NCBI GenBank assembly: GCA_026986775.1
Contig: JALSNX010000019.1
Coordinates: 1 to 64,000 of the forward strand
Source: Caldifarciminota bacterium
Lineage (GTDB): Bacteria; Hydrothermota; Hydrothermia; UBA1063; CAJXJZ01
Length of the DNA: 64,000 bases
Direction: 5' to 3'
Part shown: positions 54,799 to 63,085 of the stretch, piece by piece
Layout of the letters: every line of letters begins with the position of its first letter
How positions within the stretch are numbered: the first letter of the stretch is position 1
Translations under genes and position numbers: made by a program
The notes under the pieces: generated by a model
The model's input: only the letters and a program-made list of their open reading frames with translations
Databases searched by the model: none
What the model was told of the DNA's origin: nothing

Positions 54799-56033
54799 TG
54801 GGTATTATGCTTATCCTTCTAATTTCATCTGTATTTAACTATCAAAGGATTTCCAGTATTCTGACATTCAGCGAAAACGCTTTTTATGAAGATTTTAATC
54901 CAGTACCATCTTTTTCAAAATATTCGTGGATTGACTTTGCGCCATCTTACACTGTTATAAGTTTTGGTAAAACCCTTGAATTAAAAAATGCTGAGGCTGG
55001 AATAAGTATACATCTAAAACGTGGAGATTCTACACTCTACCCTTCAAAACTCTGGAACAACCTCTTTGCTGCAGACTATAACGCCCTCTACCTTAGATAC
55101 AGTGTAGGTGCATTTGATCTGATTGTTGGAAGAATTCCTGTAAAGTGGAGTCCATCACCTCTGTCATCTTTAATATTCACAGGCTATGAACCCGGTATGG
55201 ACCTTTTTTACTATAGCATAACAAAAGAACCTTTTAAACTGGATTATTTTTTCTCTCCTTTATACGATAACAAGCCTCTTAGATACCTTGTAGCACACAG
55301 ACTTCTTTTCAGACCTTCAGAAAATATTCAGCTGAGTTTTAGGGATATAATTCTATATAAAACGTCATCAAACGCTCCAGATTTTTACTATTTTAACCCA
55401 TTTGCCATTTACTATTTACGTCAATGGGCACTGGACTCTTCAGGCTTAACAAACTCCATATTTGACTTTACAGGAGAATTAAAAAGAGGTAACTTTCACC
55501 TGTATGGAGAACTTCTGATTGACGATTTTCCTTACATAAAGGTTTACCATGAAAATCCAAGAATGGGCGTACTGGGAGGAATAGTTTATAGAAAGAATAA
55601 CTTTTCAATTCTTGCCGAATATGTCAGGGTTAACAGGTTTACATACTGCTACTATACCTTTGCACCATACATGGGATACAGGTACTTTAATATGCCACTG
55701 GGGCATATAAAAGGAAATGACTTTGATAGAATAGCACTTGTTTCTTTAAAAAGGACAGGATGGGGAGAACTTGGTCTCAAAATCGCATATCTAAGGCATG
55801 GAGAAGGCACACTTGACGAAACTTACAGGTCAACCAGCGAAGAATCCGAAAACTATTTTCTGAGTGGAACTGTTGAGCATGTGCTGGCAACATCAATAAT
55901 AGGGAGTGCAGGTGCCAGAAGATTTCGTATCTATATATCACCCAGTTTCCATTACATTAACAATTACCGTCATGTAGAAGGATATACCGCTACTCTTTTA
56001 GGATTTACATTATCTATGCAATTCTACCTATGA
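54798..56033 (+). CDS. Wzi-like outer-membrane beta-barrel protein
   Basis: This 411-residue protein has a short signal (GIMLILLISSVFN) and alternating aromatic beta strands typical of an outer-membrane barrel, with VGRIPVKWSPSPLSSLIFTG and the closing strand LLGFTLSMQFYL. The fold and location match capsule-assembly Wzi proteins, which anchor or help export the polymer. Sequence identity to true Wzi cannot be judged by eye. Confidence 0.72.
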   Translation: MGIMLILLISSVFNYQRISSILTFSENAFYEDFNPVPSFSKYSWIDFAPSYTVISFGKTLELKNAEAGISIHLKRGDSTLYPSKLWNNLFAADYNALYLRYSVGAFDLIVGRIPVKWSPSPLSSLIFTGYEPGMDLFYYSITKEPFKLDYFFSPLYDNKPLRYLVAHRLLFRPSENIQLSFRDIILYKTSSNAPDFYYFNPFAIYYLRQWALDSSGLTNSIFDFTGELKRGNFHLYGELLIDDFPYIKVYHENPRMGVLGGIVYRKNNFSILAEYVRVNRFTYCYYTFAPYMGYRYFNMPLGHIKGNDFDRIALVSLKRTGWGELGLKIAYLRHGEGTLDETYRSTSEESENYFLSGTVEHVLATSIIGSAGARRFRIYISPSFHYINNYRHVEGYTATLLGFTLSMQFYL

Positions 56034-56569
56034 ACGAATTTAAAAAACTTTTATATGACATAAAGCGTATCATAGGTAAAAGAAAACAAAGAGTTTTCAT
56101 TTTACCTTTTAATAGATGTTTTGTGGGCATTCTCCTGTACCGTATTGAAAGATTCCTGTTCAAAATATTTGGAAAATTTTATCCTGTTGTTCGGGTTCCT
56201 CTTGCTCCTATTTTCTCGTTAATGCAGGCATATTCTAATATAGATATACATTATCACGCAGATATCAAAGAAGGACTTTTAATACTCCATCCTTCAGCAG
56301 GAGTTGTAATATCCGGGAAATCACGTATAGGTCGTAATTTGACTCTGACAGGGGGAAATATAATAGGATTAAAACACGGATGTAACAAGTCACACTGCAT
56401 AGAAATAGGTGATAACTGTACCCTTGGCGCAAACGCCACTGTAATAGGTCCACTTAAATTGGGTAATAATATCTTTATTGGTGCCAATGCATGTGTGGTA
56501 AAATCATACAAGGAAGATAATATTATTTTGGTGGGAGTTCCGGCCAGAAAGCTGAATGAGATATCCTGA
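56030..56569 (+). CDS. CysE-like hexapeptide acetyltransferase
   Basis: This 179-residue protein resembles serine-acetyltransferase-type enzymes of polysaccharide clusters: an N-terminal helical region, IDIHYHADIKEGLLILHPSAGVVI (in parts), GKSRIGRNLTLTGGN, NCTLGANATVIGPLKLGNNIFIGANACV (in parts) and VGVPARKLNE. It probably acetylates a sugar. Its last 47 bp overlap the end of the converging membrane-protein gene. Confidence 0.85.
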   Translation: MNEFKKLLYDIKRIIGKRKQRVFILPFNRCFVGILLYRIERFLFKIFGKFYPVVRVPLAPIFSLMQAYSNIDIHYHADIKEGLLILHPSAGVVISGKSRIGRNLTLTGGNIIGLKHGCNKSHCIEIGDNCTLGANATVIGPLKLGNNIFIGANACVVKSYKEDNIILVGVPARKLNEIS

Positions 56570-57800
56570 AAAAGTAAGACAATGCATAACTGATAGGTAT
56601 AAACAGTAACCCTATAACAGGGGCCATGTACCGTACTATGGATAATACCAGCACTGTCATACACCATGTGTAAAGAACAATGCTCCATAATACCACCACA
56701 GCTTCTTTTTTCTTTTTCCAGAGTAAAAAAGAACCAATAATAGACAGCAGAAAAAATGGTACTTGAATCAAAAGAATGACCAACTCCTTTTTAGGATTTT
56801 GACTATCAGTCCCGAACAAAGCTCTAACAATCTTGATTACCACAAATCCAAGGACTCCAGATGGATTTTCTCTAAATTGTCCCCCCAGAAATTCTACTAT
56901 CTCCTGAAAGGAATTAAGTTTTGCTGAGTCCTGCAAATTCGCTGCCTGTAAAGATACCTTGTAAATTGGATAAGGCAAATTTAGTAGTCTTCTATAGTGT
57001 TTATAGCCTGAAAACGCTGTAATACCATCTCTGATACTGTAAAACCCGCCTTCGCTCAGAGTGATAATTTTACCCGTTTTATTGTATACATAAAGCTCCC
57101 ATGGCAGCACACTCATTAAGTTACCCGATAATAAAACAATTGATACAAGGAATATCCACTTATTTTTTCTCCTATCTGTTAAATATAACCATCTACCAAT
57201 CAATAGTAAACCGAATATGATTCCTAACAATATATTTATCGGCCTTATCAAGGATGATACACCAGTTAAAGCACCCGTAAATAATGCAAGGTATATATCT
57301 TTACGAGCATATTTTGTTTTAAAAAATAATCTTAGATAGAAATATATTGCCAGATATAGAAAAGGTATAAAAACAGGCTCACTTAATGGCCGGTTGATTA
57401 ACCATAAGTTCAAGGGATATAGTATCCACAAAAATGAGGCAATAAAAGAAGTAATGCTGTCTAAGAACAGATTACTTGTTTTAAAAATAAGCACTGAGCC
57501 CCAGCTCATGCTTAGTAAAATTATAATTTGCAATACTTTTTCAAACGGTATGTGAATATACCACCCAGTTATGTAACTAAATGCAATTACCAAAGGAAAG
57601 CCCGGAGGATAACGAGTTGCAATCTTTCCATTTTTCCATGTAATGCCATCTCCAACTGCTATATTTAATCCCACGGGTTTGTAAAAGGAATTGTAATCTA
57701 CTATTTCGTTATGCCATTTACCAGCAGGTGTTATTCTGTAACCTGTAAATATTAAGATTGATAAAAAGAAAACATAAATAGAACTTATTCTAAATCTCAA
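56523..57800 (-). CDS. GT39/PMT-like membrane glycosyltransferase
   Basis: This 425-residue protein has about ten hydrophobic helices. The first periplasmic loop (WKNGKIATRYPPGFPLVIAFSYITG, in parts) follows helix 1 as in GT-C transferases of the PMT/ArnT type, and RPLSEPVFIPFLYLAIYFYLRL continues. These use polyprenyl-phosphate sugars at the outer face of the inner membrane. It converges on the acetyltransferase gene with 47 bp of overlap, so one of the two ends may be imprecise. Confidence 0.78.
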   Translation of the reverse strand: MRFRISSIYVFFLSILIFTGYRITPAGKWHNEIVDYNSFYKPVGLNIAVGDGITWKNGKIATRYPPGFPLVIAFSYITGWYIHIPFEKVLQIIILLSMSWGSVLIFKTSNLFLDSITSFIASFLWILYPLNLWLINRPLSEPVFIPFLYLAIYFYLRLFFKTKYARKDIYLALFTGALTGVSSLIRPINILLGIIFGLLLIGRWLYLTDRRKNKWIFLVSIVLLSGNLMSVLPWELYVYNKTGKIITLSEGGFYSIRDGITAFSGYKHYRRLLNLPYPIYKVSLQAANLQDSAKLNSFQEIVEFLGGQFRENPSGVLGFVVIKIVRALFGTDSQNPKKELVILLIQVPFFLLSIIGSFLLWKKKKEAVVVLWSIVLYTWCMTVLVLSIVRYMAPVIGLLFIPISYALSYFFRISHSAFWPELPPK

Positions 57801-58264
57801 TTTAATAATTCCTTTAAGGATCTCAAGGAAAACTTTTCTCCATATTTCACATGTATTACTGGCACATTGGCCGATTTAAGAGCATTGTCAAGGAATATAT
57901 CTCTCTTTTTTCGGTCTTCTCTCGTATGTGTTTCATCGTCATACTCAATAACAAGCACAGGCTCATAATAGGGCTTTTTAAATACTACAAAATCCACTAT
58001 TTTCTTGTTAATCCTGTTGAAATGACGCCAGAATTCTTTTCCGCCAACAGATACCTCAATAACTCTTGAAAGCGGAACCTGGGGAAACACCGCATAAATA
58101 TCAGCGTCAATTTCTGAAAGTAGATGCTCGTAAAATTTTCTCTCAGGAATACTCATAAGATATTTTCGTCTCCTGAAAGGATATTTTTCCTTTTTTTTTA
58201 TACTTAGCAAAACAAAAAAAAGTAGTAAAACTGCAAATACATAAAGTAACATAAAATTACTCAT
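57797..58264 (-). CDS. Membrane-anchored DUF2726 protein
   Basis: This 155-residue protein has an N-terminal membrane helix (FMLLYVFAVLLLFFVLLSI) and a DUF2726 domain (MSIPERKFYEHLLSEI, FPQVPLSRVIEV, KIVDFVVFKKPYYEPVLVIEYDDETH). The D-x11-E-x-D arrangement resembles a PD-(D/E)xK nuclease core, but the family is uncharacterised. Its stop overlaps the start of the downstream GT39-like gene by 4 bp. Confidence 0.82.
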   Translation of the reverse strand: MSNFMLLYVFAVLLLFFVLLSIKKKEKYPFRRRKYLMSIPERKFYEHLLSEIDADIYAVFPQVPLSRVIEVSVGGKEFWRHFNRINKKIVDFVVFKKPYYEPVLVIEYDDETHTREDRKKRDIFLDNALKSANVPVIHVKYGEKFSLRSLKELLN

Positions 58265-58332
58265 CCCGGTGCCTTTTCTTTAAATTATAATTTACCTCTC
58301 TGGAAAATCAAAAGTTTTGAGTATTATTCTAT

Positions 58333-58361
58333 TTGCATATACTCTATTGCTAATTTAAAAT
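58333..58361 (+). promoter_or_regulatory. Promoter upstream of yacP-like gene
   Basis: TTGCAT (58333-58338) and TAAAAT (58356-58361) are 17 bp apart, 28 bp before the start codon, which has a purine-rich site (AGAAGAGAAG). It may also serve the broken gene and SIR2-like gene downstream. Confidence 0.5.
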
Positions 58362-58389
58362 ATGCTTAAGAAGATAAGAAGAGAAGAAA

Positions 58390-58848
58390 ATGAAATACAT
58401 AATTGACGGCTATAATATGCTCAGACACCCTCTATTTAATTCCTATCTTTCTGAAAACCCGGAAGATACCGTAAAGGCCATTGTTCCGGCACTTAAGGAA
58501 GAAGCGGGGGTTAACTTCATTATAGTATTTGACGGAAAGTTTGAGATTCCCCCAGATTTGATTAATTTCGTCAGAACCTCCGGGAAATCACAGGATGCAG
58601 ATTCTTATATAGTTAATCTTCTTTTAAGAGAAGGCACTGAAAATAAAATAGTTGTAACCAACGATGTTCACCTTAGCATGCGTATAAGGTCCATTGGTGG
58701 GCGTGTCATAAGTGTTGAAGAGTTTTTCCAGATTGTACGAAAAAAACGAAGCAGAATATCAAAACGCATTGTAACAAAGGACGGTATGAGCAAAAAGGAG
58801 ATGGACGAAATAAACCGTGAACTGAAAGAATTATGGGGTATAGAATAA
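58390..58848 (+). CDS. YacP/Rae1-like NYN-domain ribonuclease
   Basis: This 152-residue protein has the NYN core: YIIDGYNMLRHP at the start, NFIIVFDGKFE, SGKSQDADSYIVNLL and KIVVTNDVHLSMRI, with the expected acidic residues D6, D49-type and DAD. YacP-like Rae1 cleaves mRNA on the ribosome in Bacillus. The C-terminal tail is basic then acidic (RKKRSRISKR ... EINRELKELWG). Confidence 0.85.
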   Translation: MKYIIDGYNMLRHPLFNSYLSENPEDTVKAIVPALKEEAGVNFIIVFDGKFEIPPDLINFVRTSGKSQDADSYIVNLLLREGTENKIVVTNDVHLSMRIRSIGGRVISVEEFFQIVRKKRSRISKRIVTKDGMSKKEMDEINRELKELWGIE

Positions 58849-58937
58849 AAATAAAATCGATAAAATTCTTGCCATATCTAACTATACCGGCAGGTGCTCT
58901 TGCAATTTATACACTTTTGAAAAGAAGGAGGTCAAAT

Positions 58938-59366
58938 ATGTCAAAGTTAAAATTATATGGATATATTTATAAAATCAAACCTGAAAAAAGTACAGAAAAA
59001 ATCAGCATAGAAACCTGAAAAAAGTACAGAAAAAATCAGCATAGAAACCTGAAAAAAGTACAGAAAAAATCAGCATAGAAACCTGAAAAAAGTACAGAAA
59101 AAATCAGCATAGAAATAGAAGTACATAAAATCAGTTCAGATAATTCTCTGAACATCAATGGAATTAATATAACTAAGATAATAGAAATGAGATTTATTGT
59201 TGACTTAGTTTTAGAAAATGATATAAAAATTATCAACACAACATGTTTACGAGTAGGAGATAAGATTTGTGTAAACCTGAAAGATAATGGTAAAATAGAA
59301 GAATCAAAAGATAGTGGTAAAATAGAAGTAGAATCAATTGAATTAATATCGGAATTTACTGAGTAG
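58938..59366 (+). pseudogene. Small beta-rich gene interrupted by 34-bp tandem repeats
   Basis: AAGGAGGTCAAAT precedes the ATG at 58938. The frame reads MSKLKLYGYIYKIKPEKSTE, then meets TGA at 59016, at the start of the second copy of a 34-bp repeat. After the last copy the same frame is open again to TAG at 59364-59366 (EIEVHKISSDNSLNINGIN ... SIELISEFTE). With one repeat copy the gene would encode an unbroken 108-residue protein. Three extra copies add 102 bp, so frame is kept but each junction shifts through a stop. The frame is also open upstream to 58833 with a hydrophobic stretch, so a longer N terminus is possible. It ends 2 bp before the SIR2-like gene. No family recognised. Confidence 0.8.
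58977..59112 (+). repeat. Four perfect 34-bp tandem repeats
   Basis: Copies lie at 58977-59010, 59011-59044, 59045-59078 and 59079-59112, each starting AAACCTGAAAAAAGTACAG and ending TCAGCATAG, without a mismatch. The unit length is not a multiple of three. Perfect identity implies recent expansion, or an assembly error if the DNA was reconstructed from short reads. Confidence 0.97.
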
Positions 59367-59368
59367 CA

Positions 59369-61012
59369 ATGGACAGAACACTTATAATTATCGGTGCTGG
59401 ATTTTCCCATGGTATTGGGCTTCCATTAACTAAAGAAATAGATGAATTTTTCAAGCATCTTTGTGGAAGTGGAAAGATAAGGGAAAGAATCAAAAATTCT
59501 TCAGTCTCAAAATACCTTGATGAAGAATCTGTAAAAGACTTTGAAACAACATTGAGTATACTACTTGATGGAAACGGAGCAAATACCATACACAAAGCAT
59601 ATTTAGAAAGGGAGAAAAGGTTAAATGAGTATATTAATAGATTTACAAAAGAAATTGGAGGAAATGAAAGTATCAATTCAACCTTAAGACATTATCTCAT
59701 GACCATGGAACGTACATACGACTGGCTTGCTCTCAAATCTATCTGCGCAGCACTTGGATTTACCACAGGTAATAAAAAATACACAATCGTTGAAGTTTTG
59801 ACAACCATACAAAAGGCTCACTCTGATGGCGTATCAATCCCTACCAGAGAACTCTTTGATAAGGAAGAAAGGATTGGATATGAATTTCACTACAACAATA
59901 GATACAGGTTACATGGAGCATTGAACGCTTACAAATTGCTCGTTCTAAAACTCATAAAGCATATATATAGAACATATTCAGGCGATAATACCATTTGTAA
60001 ATACAGAAAATTCTTTAAAGATCTGCATGAAAAGGCTATATCCTTCTTTCCTGCTGGTAAACCTTTCTTGAAAGATAATTTTGTAAGTCCAATTGCATTT
60101 GTCACTTACAATTGGGATATTTTAAGTGTATTCTTGGCAATGAAGGCCAACAGAGACATAAACAAATCAACTTTTAAAAGAGAACTAACTTATATGGATA
60201 TTGGAGAAGGATTTTCTTTAGTTAAACTCGCAGGTGACTATACTGAAGAAAATGCAGCTCTCTTCTCTGCAACAGAAACGGTTGCTGCATATGTAAACCA
60301 AATGTTTTATGAAAAAAGCTCTGGCTTCAGATACAAACTTAATATCATAAAACATTTTATACCCCATGGACTCTTTAATGTGAGGATATGCCCCAGATGC
60401 CATTCAGCATTTATGATATGGCCAGATGATGTGGGAAAAGTAGAACTTAAAACCTTAAGCGAGGTACTTGCACTTGAACCAATTCCCTCAATTGAAGATG
60501 TAAGAAGGCTTTACAGGAAATTTCCAAAGATTCGCAGAACTTATAAAAATGGCTTTACTGATACTCTAAACTGTCCGATTTGCCATCATAAAACTGACTT
60601 TTCTCACACCTACTTAAATGTTCAAACTATAATAAAACCCGATATGCCACCTTCACTTGGTAATATATACTTTGACTATGCTGACACTTTTGGAAAGGCG
60701 AATCATATAATATTGATGGGTTACTCTTTTCCCGATGATGATCTGATAAATAACTACTTCTTAAAGATTCTAAGTATACAAAAAGGTAATCTATTACCTA
60801 AAAAGCTAACTGTTCTTACCCACAAAAAAGGGAAATTGAGAAAATGGTATCGCAAAATAGATATTGAACGTGACCCTGAACTTCAGGATGTAAATGCTAC
60901 CATTGAAAGAGTAAACAAAATAGTTCCTGTAGAAGATTACAGGATTAACTTCTTGGGATTTCCAGAAGTCCTTGGAAAACTTACCCCACATGAAATACTT
61001 ATGTTCACCTAA
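59369..61012 (+). CDS. SIR2-like protein with zinc ribbon, candidate defence NADase
   Basis: This 547-residue protein starts with the SIR2-type Rossmann motif IIIGAGFSHGIGLPL (6-20). VTYNWDIL has the family Asn (N248), and IPHG (H333) is a candidate for the SIR2 catalytic histidine. A zinc ribbon follows with C341/C344 and C402/C405, and the fold closes with HIILMGYSFPDDDLINNYF. SIR2-like proteins of this sort occur in anti-phage systems, where they deplete NAD+; others are deacylases. The start is 2 bp after the repeat-broken gene, so the two form one transcription unit. The defence role is inference from family and context. Confidence 0.78.
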   Translation: MDRTLIIIGAGFSHGIGLPLTKEIDEFFKHLCGSGKIRERIKNSSVSKYLDEESVKDFETTLSILLDGNGANTIHKAYLEREKRLNEYINRFTKEIGGNESINSTLRHYLMTMERTYDWLALKSICAALGFTTGNKKYTIVEVLTTIQKAHSDGVSIPTRELFDKEERIGYEFHYNNRYRLHGALNAYKLLVLKLIKHIYRTYSGDNTICKYRKFFKDLHEKAISFFPAGKPFLKDNFVSPIAFVTYNWDILSVFLAMKANRDINKSTFKRELTYMDIGEGFSLVKLAGDYTEENAALFSATETVAAYVNQMFYEKSSGFRYKLNIIKHFIPHGLFNVRICPRCHSAFMIWPDDVGKVELKTLSEVLALEPIPSIEDVRRLYRKFPKIRRTYKNGFTDTLNCPICHHKTDFSHTYLNVQTIIKPDMPPSLGNIYFDYADTFGKANHIILMGYSFPDDDLINNYFLKILSIQKGNLLPKKLTVLTHKKGKLRKWYRKIDIERDPELQDVNATIERVNKIVPVEDYRINFLGFPEVLGKLTPHEILMFT

Positions 61013-61027
61013 AAATAAAAACTTCTG

Positions 61028-61056
61028 TTGGGTCCGGATTTAAGGATTTATAATAT
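61028..61056 (+). promoter_or_regulatory. Promoter of tRNA-Ala
   Basis: TTGGGT (61028-61033) and TAATAT (61051-61056) are 17 bp apart, 15 bp before the mature tRNA 5' end. Confidence 0.55.
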
Positions 61057-61071
61057 AAACACTTTCCTCAT

Positions 61072-61144
61072 GGGGCTGTAGCTCAGTTGGGAGAGCGCCA
61101 GAATCGCACTCTGGAGGCCAGGGGTTCGAATCCCCTCAGCTCCA
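61072..61144 (+). tRNA. tRNA-Ala (anticodon CGC)
   Basis: A 73-nt cloverleaf is evident: acceptor GGGGCTG pairs with CAGCTCC and includes the G3-U70 pair that specifies alanine; the D arm has GCTCAGTTGGGAGAGC; the anticodon stem is CCAGA/TCTGG with loop ATCGCAC, giving anticodon CGC (codon GCG); the T arm is AGGGGTTCGAATCCCCT. The discriminator is A, and CCA is not encoded. A T-rich stretch follows. Confidence 0.97.
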
Positions 61145-61147
61145 TTT

Positions 61148-61717
61148 TTATTTTATAATTCCTGTTTTTTTGGTGGTAAGAGGTATGCTCTTTTCACAAA
61201 GAGGACAGGCTTCGGGCCTGTAAGTTCTGGCCGCAACCTCAAGCCCTGAAACTAAGGGAATGCCTGAAAAATCATTGGTCTTGTTTTCCCGTCTGTCCAC
61301 AAGAACATAAATACCCACAATTGAGGCCTTATCTTCCAGAACCTTCAGCAGTTTCTTTATTGAACTTCCGGTTGTGAGAACATCATCTGTTAAAAGCAGT
61401 CTTTTTCCGTATATCTTAAACCCTCTGCCTATGTAAAATCCACCATCACTGTCCTTTTCTGCATAGATGGCGGGAATTTTCAAAAGTGAAGCAAGTGCAA
61501 AGGCAATAAATGCACCTCCGAACTCTGGGCCTATTACAGCATCAAAATCAAACTCTTTTATCTTTGAGACATCGTCTTTAATGTACTCAAAAAGGACATG
61601 TGGATATTCCATCAACCTGAATTTTTCAAAATAGGTGTCTGAATGAAGTCCTGATGTTAAAAGGAAGTGGCCTTTTTTTACCGCGCCAAGTTCTTCAAGA
61701 ACCCTGAGTTTGTCCAT
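61148..61717 (-). CDS. pyrE: Orotate phosphoribosyltransferase
   Basis: This 189-residue protein has the PyrE layout: GHFLLTSGLHSDTYFEKF at the N terminus, VIGPEFGGAFIAFALAS, the lysine in IYAEKDSDGGFYIGRGF, and the PRPP motif LLLTDDVLTTGSS. It makes OMP in pyrimidine synthesis. The C-terminal CPLCEKSIPL recalls the longer archaeal-type and clostridial-type PyrE tails. It is 3 bp downstream of the HD-GYP-like gene. Confidence 0.94.
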   Translation of the reverse strand: MDKLRVLEELGAVKKGHFLLTSGLHSDTYFEKFRLMEYPHVLFEYIKDDVSKIKEFDFDAVIGPEFGGAFIAFALASLLKIPAIYAEKDSDGGFYIGRGFKIYGKRLLLTDDVLTTGSSIKKLLKVLEDKASIVGIYVLVDRRENKTNDFSGIPLVSGLEVAARTYRPEACPLCEKSIPLTTKKTGIIK

Positions 61718-61720
61718 CTC

Positions 61721-63085
61721 TTAGATAAAATACTGTGCAGGGTCTATACCATACTTCCATGGAGTATCAGACTTCATAATAAATTTTTCTGAAAAGGCAA
61801 GGTCAAGAACCTGTGGTTTTACATCATTACCGGCAGAATCCTTAATAATCTGTATTATGGGTTTGTCAAAATTTTCCTTACTCTTTGACTGTCCTATAAC
61901 TATTCCCCATTCTCCAGTATTAAGAAACACCAGTGTTCCCATGGGATAAATACCAACAAGATTCACAAAGTATTTGACAAGTACAGGGTCAAAGAGTTTA
62001 CCAGCGCCCTGTATAAGGTGGCGAAGCGCTTCTGAAGTTGACATGGGTATGGGGCTATAGACCCTCGGAGTGGTTACGGCATCGTAAAAATCTGTGATTC
62101 TCACAATTCTGCTTAAAAGACTCTGCTTCTCCATTTGAATAAATTCTGGATAGCCGGACTTATCATAATTTCTCTGGTGCTCCAGCGTGGCAACGATCAC
62201 AGGTGCAGATTCGTCTGTCACACCAAGTAATTCACACAAAAGTTCAGCTCCCCTGAGCGGATGTTGCCTTATTATGTCCCACTCATCCGGAGTTAAAACG
62301 CTTGGTTTGGTAACTATTTCCTTGGGTAGTGTTGACATGCCAATGTCATGTAATAAAGCAGCCTGCCCCAATGCAAGAAGTTCACTGGTCTTAAGCCCAA
62401 GTCTTACACCCATGGAAAGGGAAAGTATGGCAACATTGACAGAATGGTTGTAAAGATAGTTATCATAGTTCTTGACAACTGTAAGTCCAAGCAATAATTG
62501 TTCAGACGTTTTCAGAGTATCAATAAGATAATAAACCCCTACACTGAGTTTGGTCCGCATTTTCCGAACCTCTTTGGTCATGGCAATATTCTTAACAAGG
62601 CCTATGGTCTCAAAGTATACGGCCTTTACACGCTGCTTTGGGTCAAGTATTTCGCCTTTCTGTATAAGAGGTAAAATATTTATTTTCTCATCCAGTCCAG
62701 CGTTTGCAAGTTCTTTTTCTATATGCTCTTTTTTCAGGCCATCTGTATTCAGAATACGAAGAAAGTTTAGAAGCTGAAGTGTATCAAGTTCATCTTTTAC
62801 AACAAATCCACCGATATTTTTCCTTTTGAACATGTCAAGTACGGTCTTTACATAAGCAAAATTCATCGCGTGTATCCTCAGCCTCTCTCCATTTATATAT
62901 ATATACCAGTTTTTAACAGCAAAACTGAACTCACTATCCTCCTTAACAGCGTTATTCGCAATATCCATAAGCCTTTGCAGATTACCTTTGAGAAGTGGGT
63001 GACTTTCATCATAGAGTTTTGCACTTTTAAGTGTGGATACAAATAGTATTAGCAGATTATCAAGTTCACGTCCCGGCATTTTCAC
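61721..63085 (-). CDS. HD-GYP-like domain protein
   Basis: This 454-residue protein has a helical N-terminal half and an HD-GYP-type half: YNHSVNVAILSLSMGVRLG, AALLHDIGMSTLPKEIV, IIRQHPLRGAELL and HQRNYDKSGYPEF. The HD pair, the following histidine and GYP are present, but the usual HHE-x2-DG is replaced by EHQ and DK, so cyclic-di-GMP hydrolysis may be weakened. It is co-transcribed with the HEAT-repeat gene (20-bp overlap) and pyrE. Confidence 0.82.
   Translation of the reverse strand: MKMPGRELDNLLILFVSTLKSAKLYDESHPLLKGNLQRLMDIANNAVKEDSEFSFAVKNWYIYINGERLRIHAMNFAYVKTVLDMFKRKNIGGFVVKDELDTLQLLNFLRILNTDGLKKEHIEKELANAGLDEKINILPLIQKGEILDPKQRVKAVYFETIGLVKNIAMTKEVRKMRTKLSVGVYYLIDTLKTSEQLLLGLTVVKNYDNYLYNHSVNVAILSLSMGVRLGLKTSELLALGQAALLHDIGMSTLPKEIVTKPSVLTPDEWDIIRQHPLRGAELLCELLGVTDESAPVIVATLEHQRNYDKSGYPEFIQMEKQSLLSRIVRITDFYDAVTTPRVYSPIPMSTSEALRHLIQGAGKLFDPVLVKYFVNLVGIYPMGTLVFLNTGEWGIVIGQSKSKENFDKPIIQIIKDSAGNDVKPQVLDLAFSEKFIMKSDTPWKYGIDPAQYFI

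Noticed and set aside
58833-58937. Upstream start giving a membrane-anchored form of the repeat-broken gene
   Set aside because: It overlaps the yacP-like gene and lacks a ribosome site, while the ATG at 58938 has AAGGAGG; kept only as an alternative.
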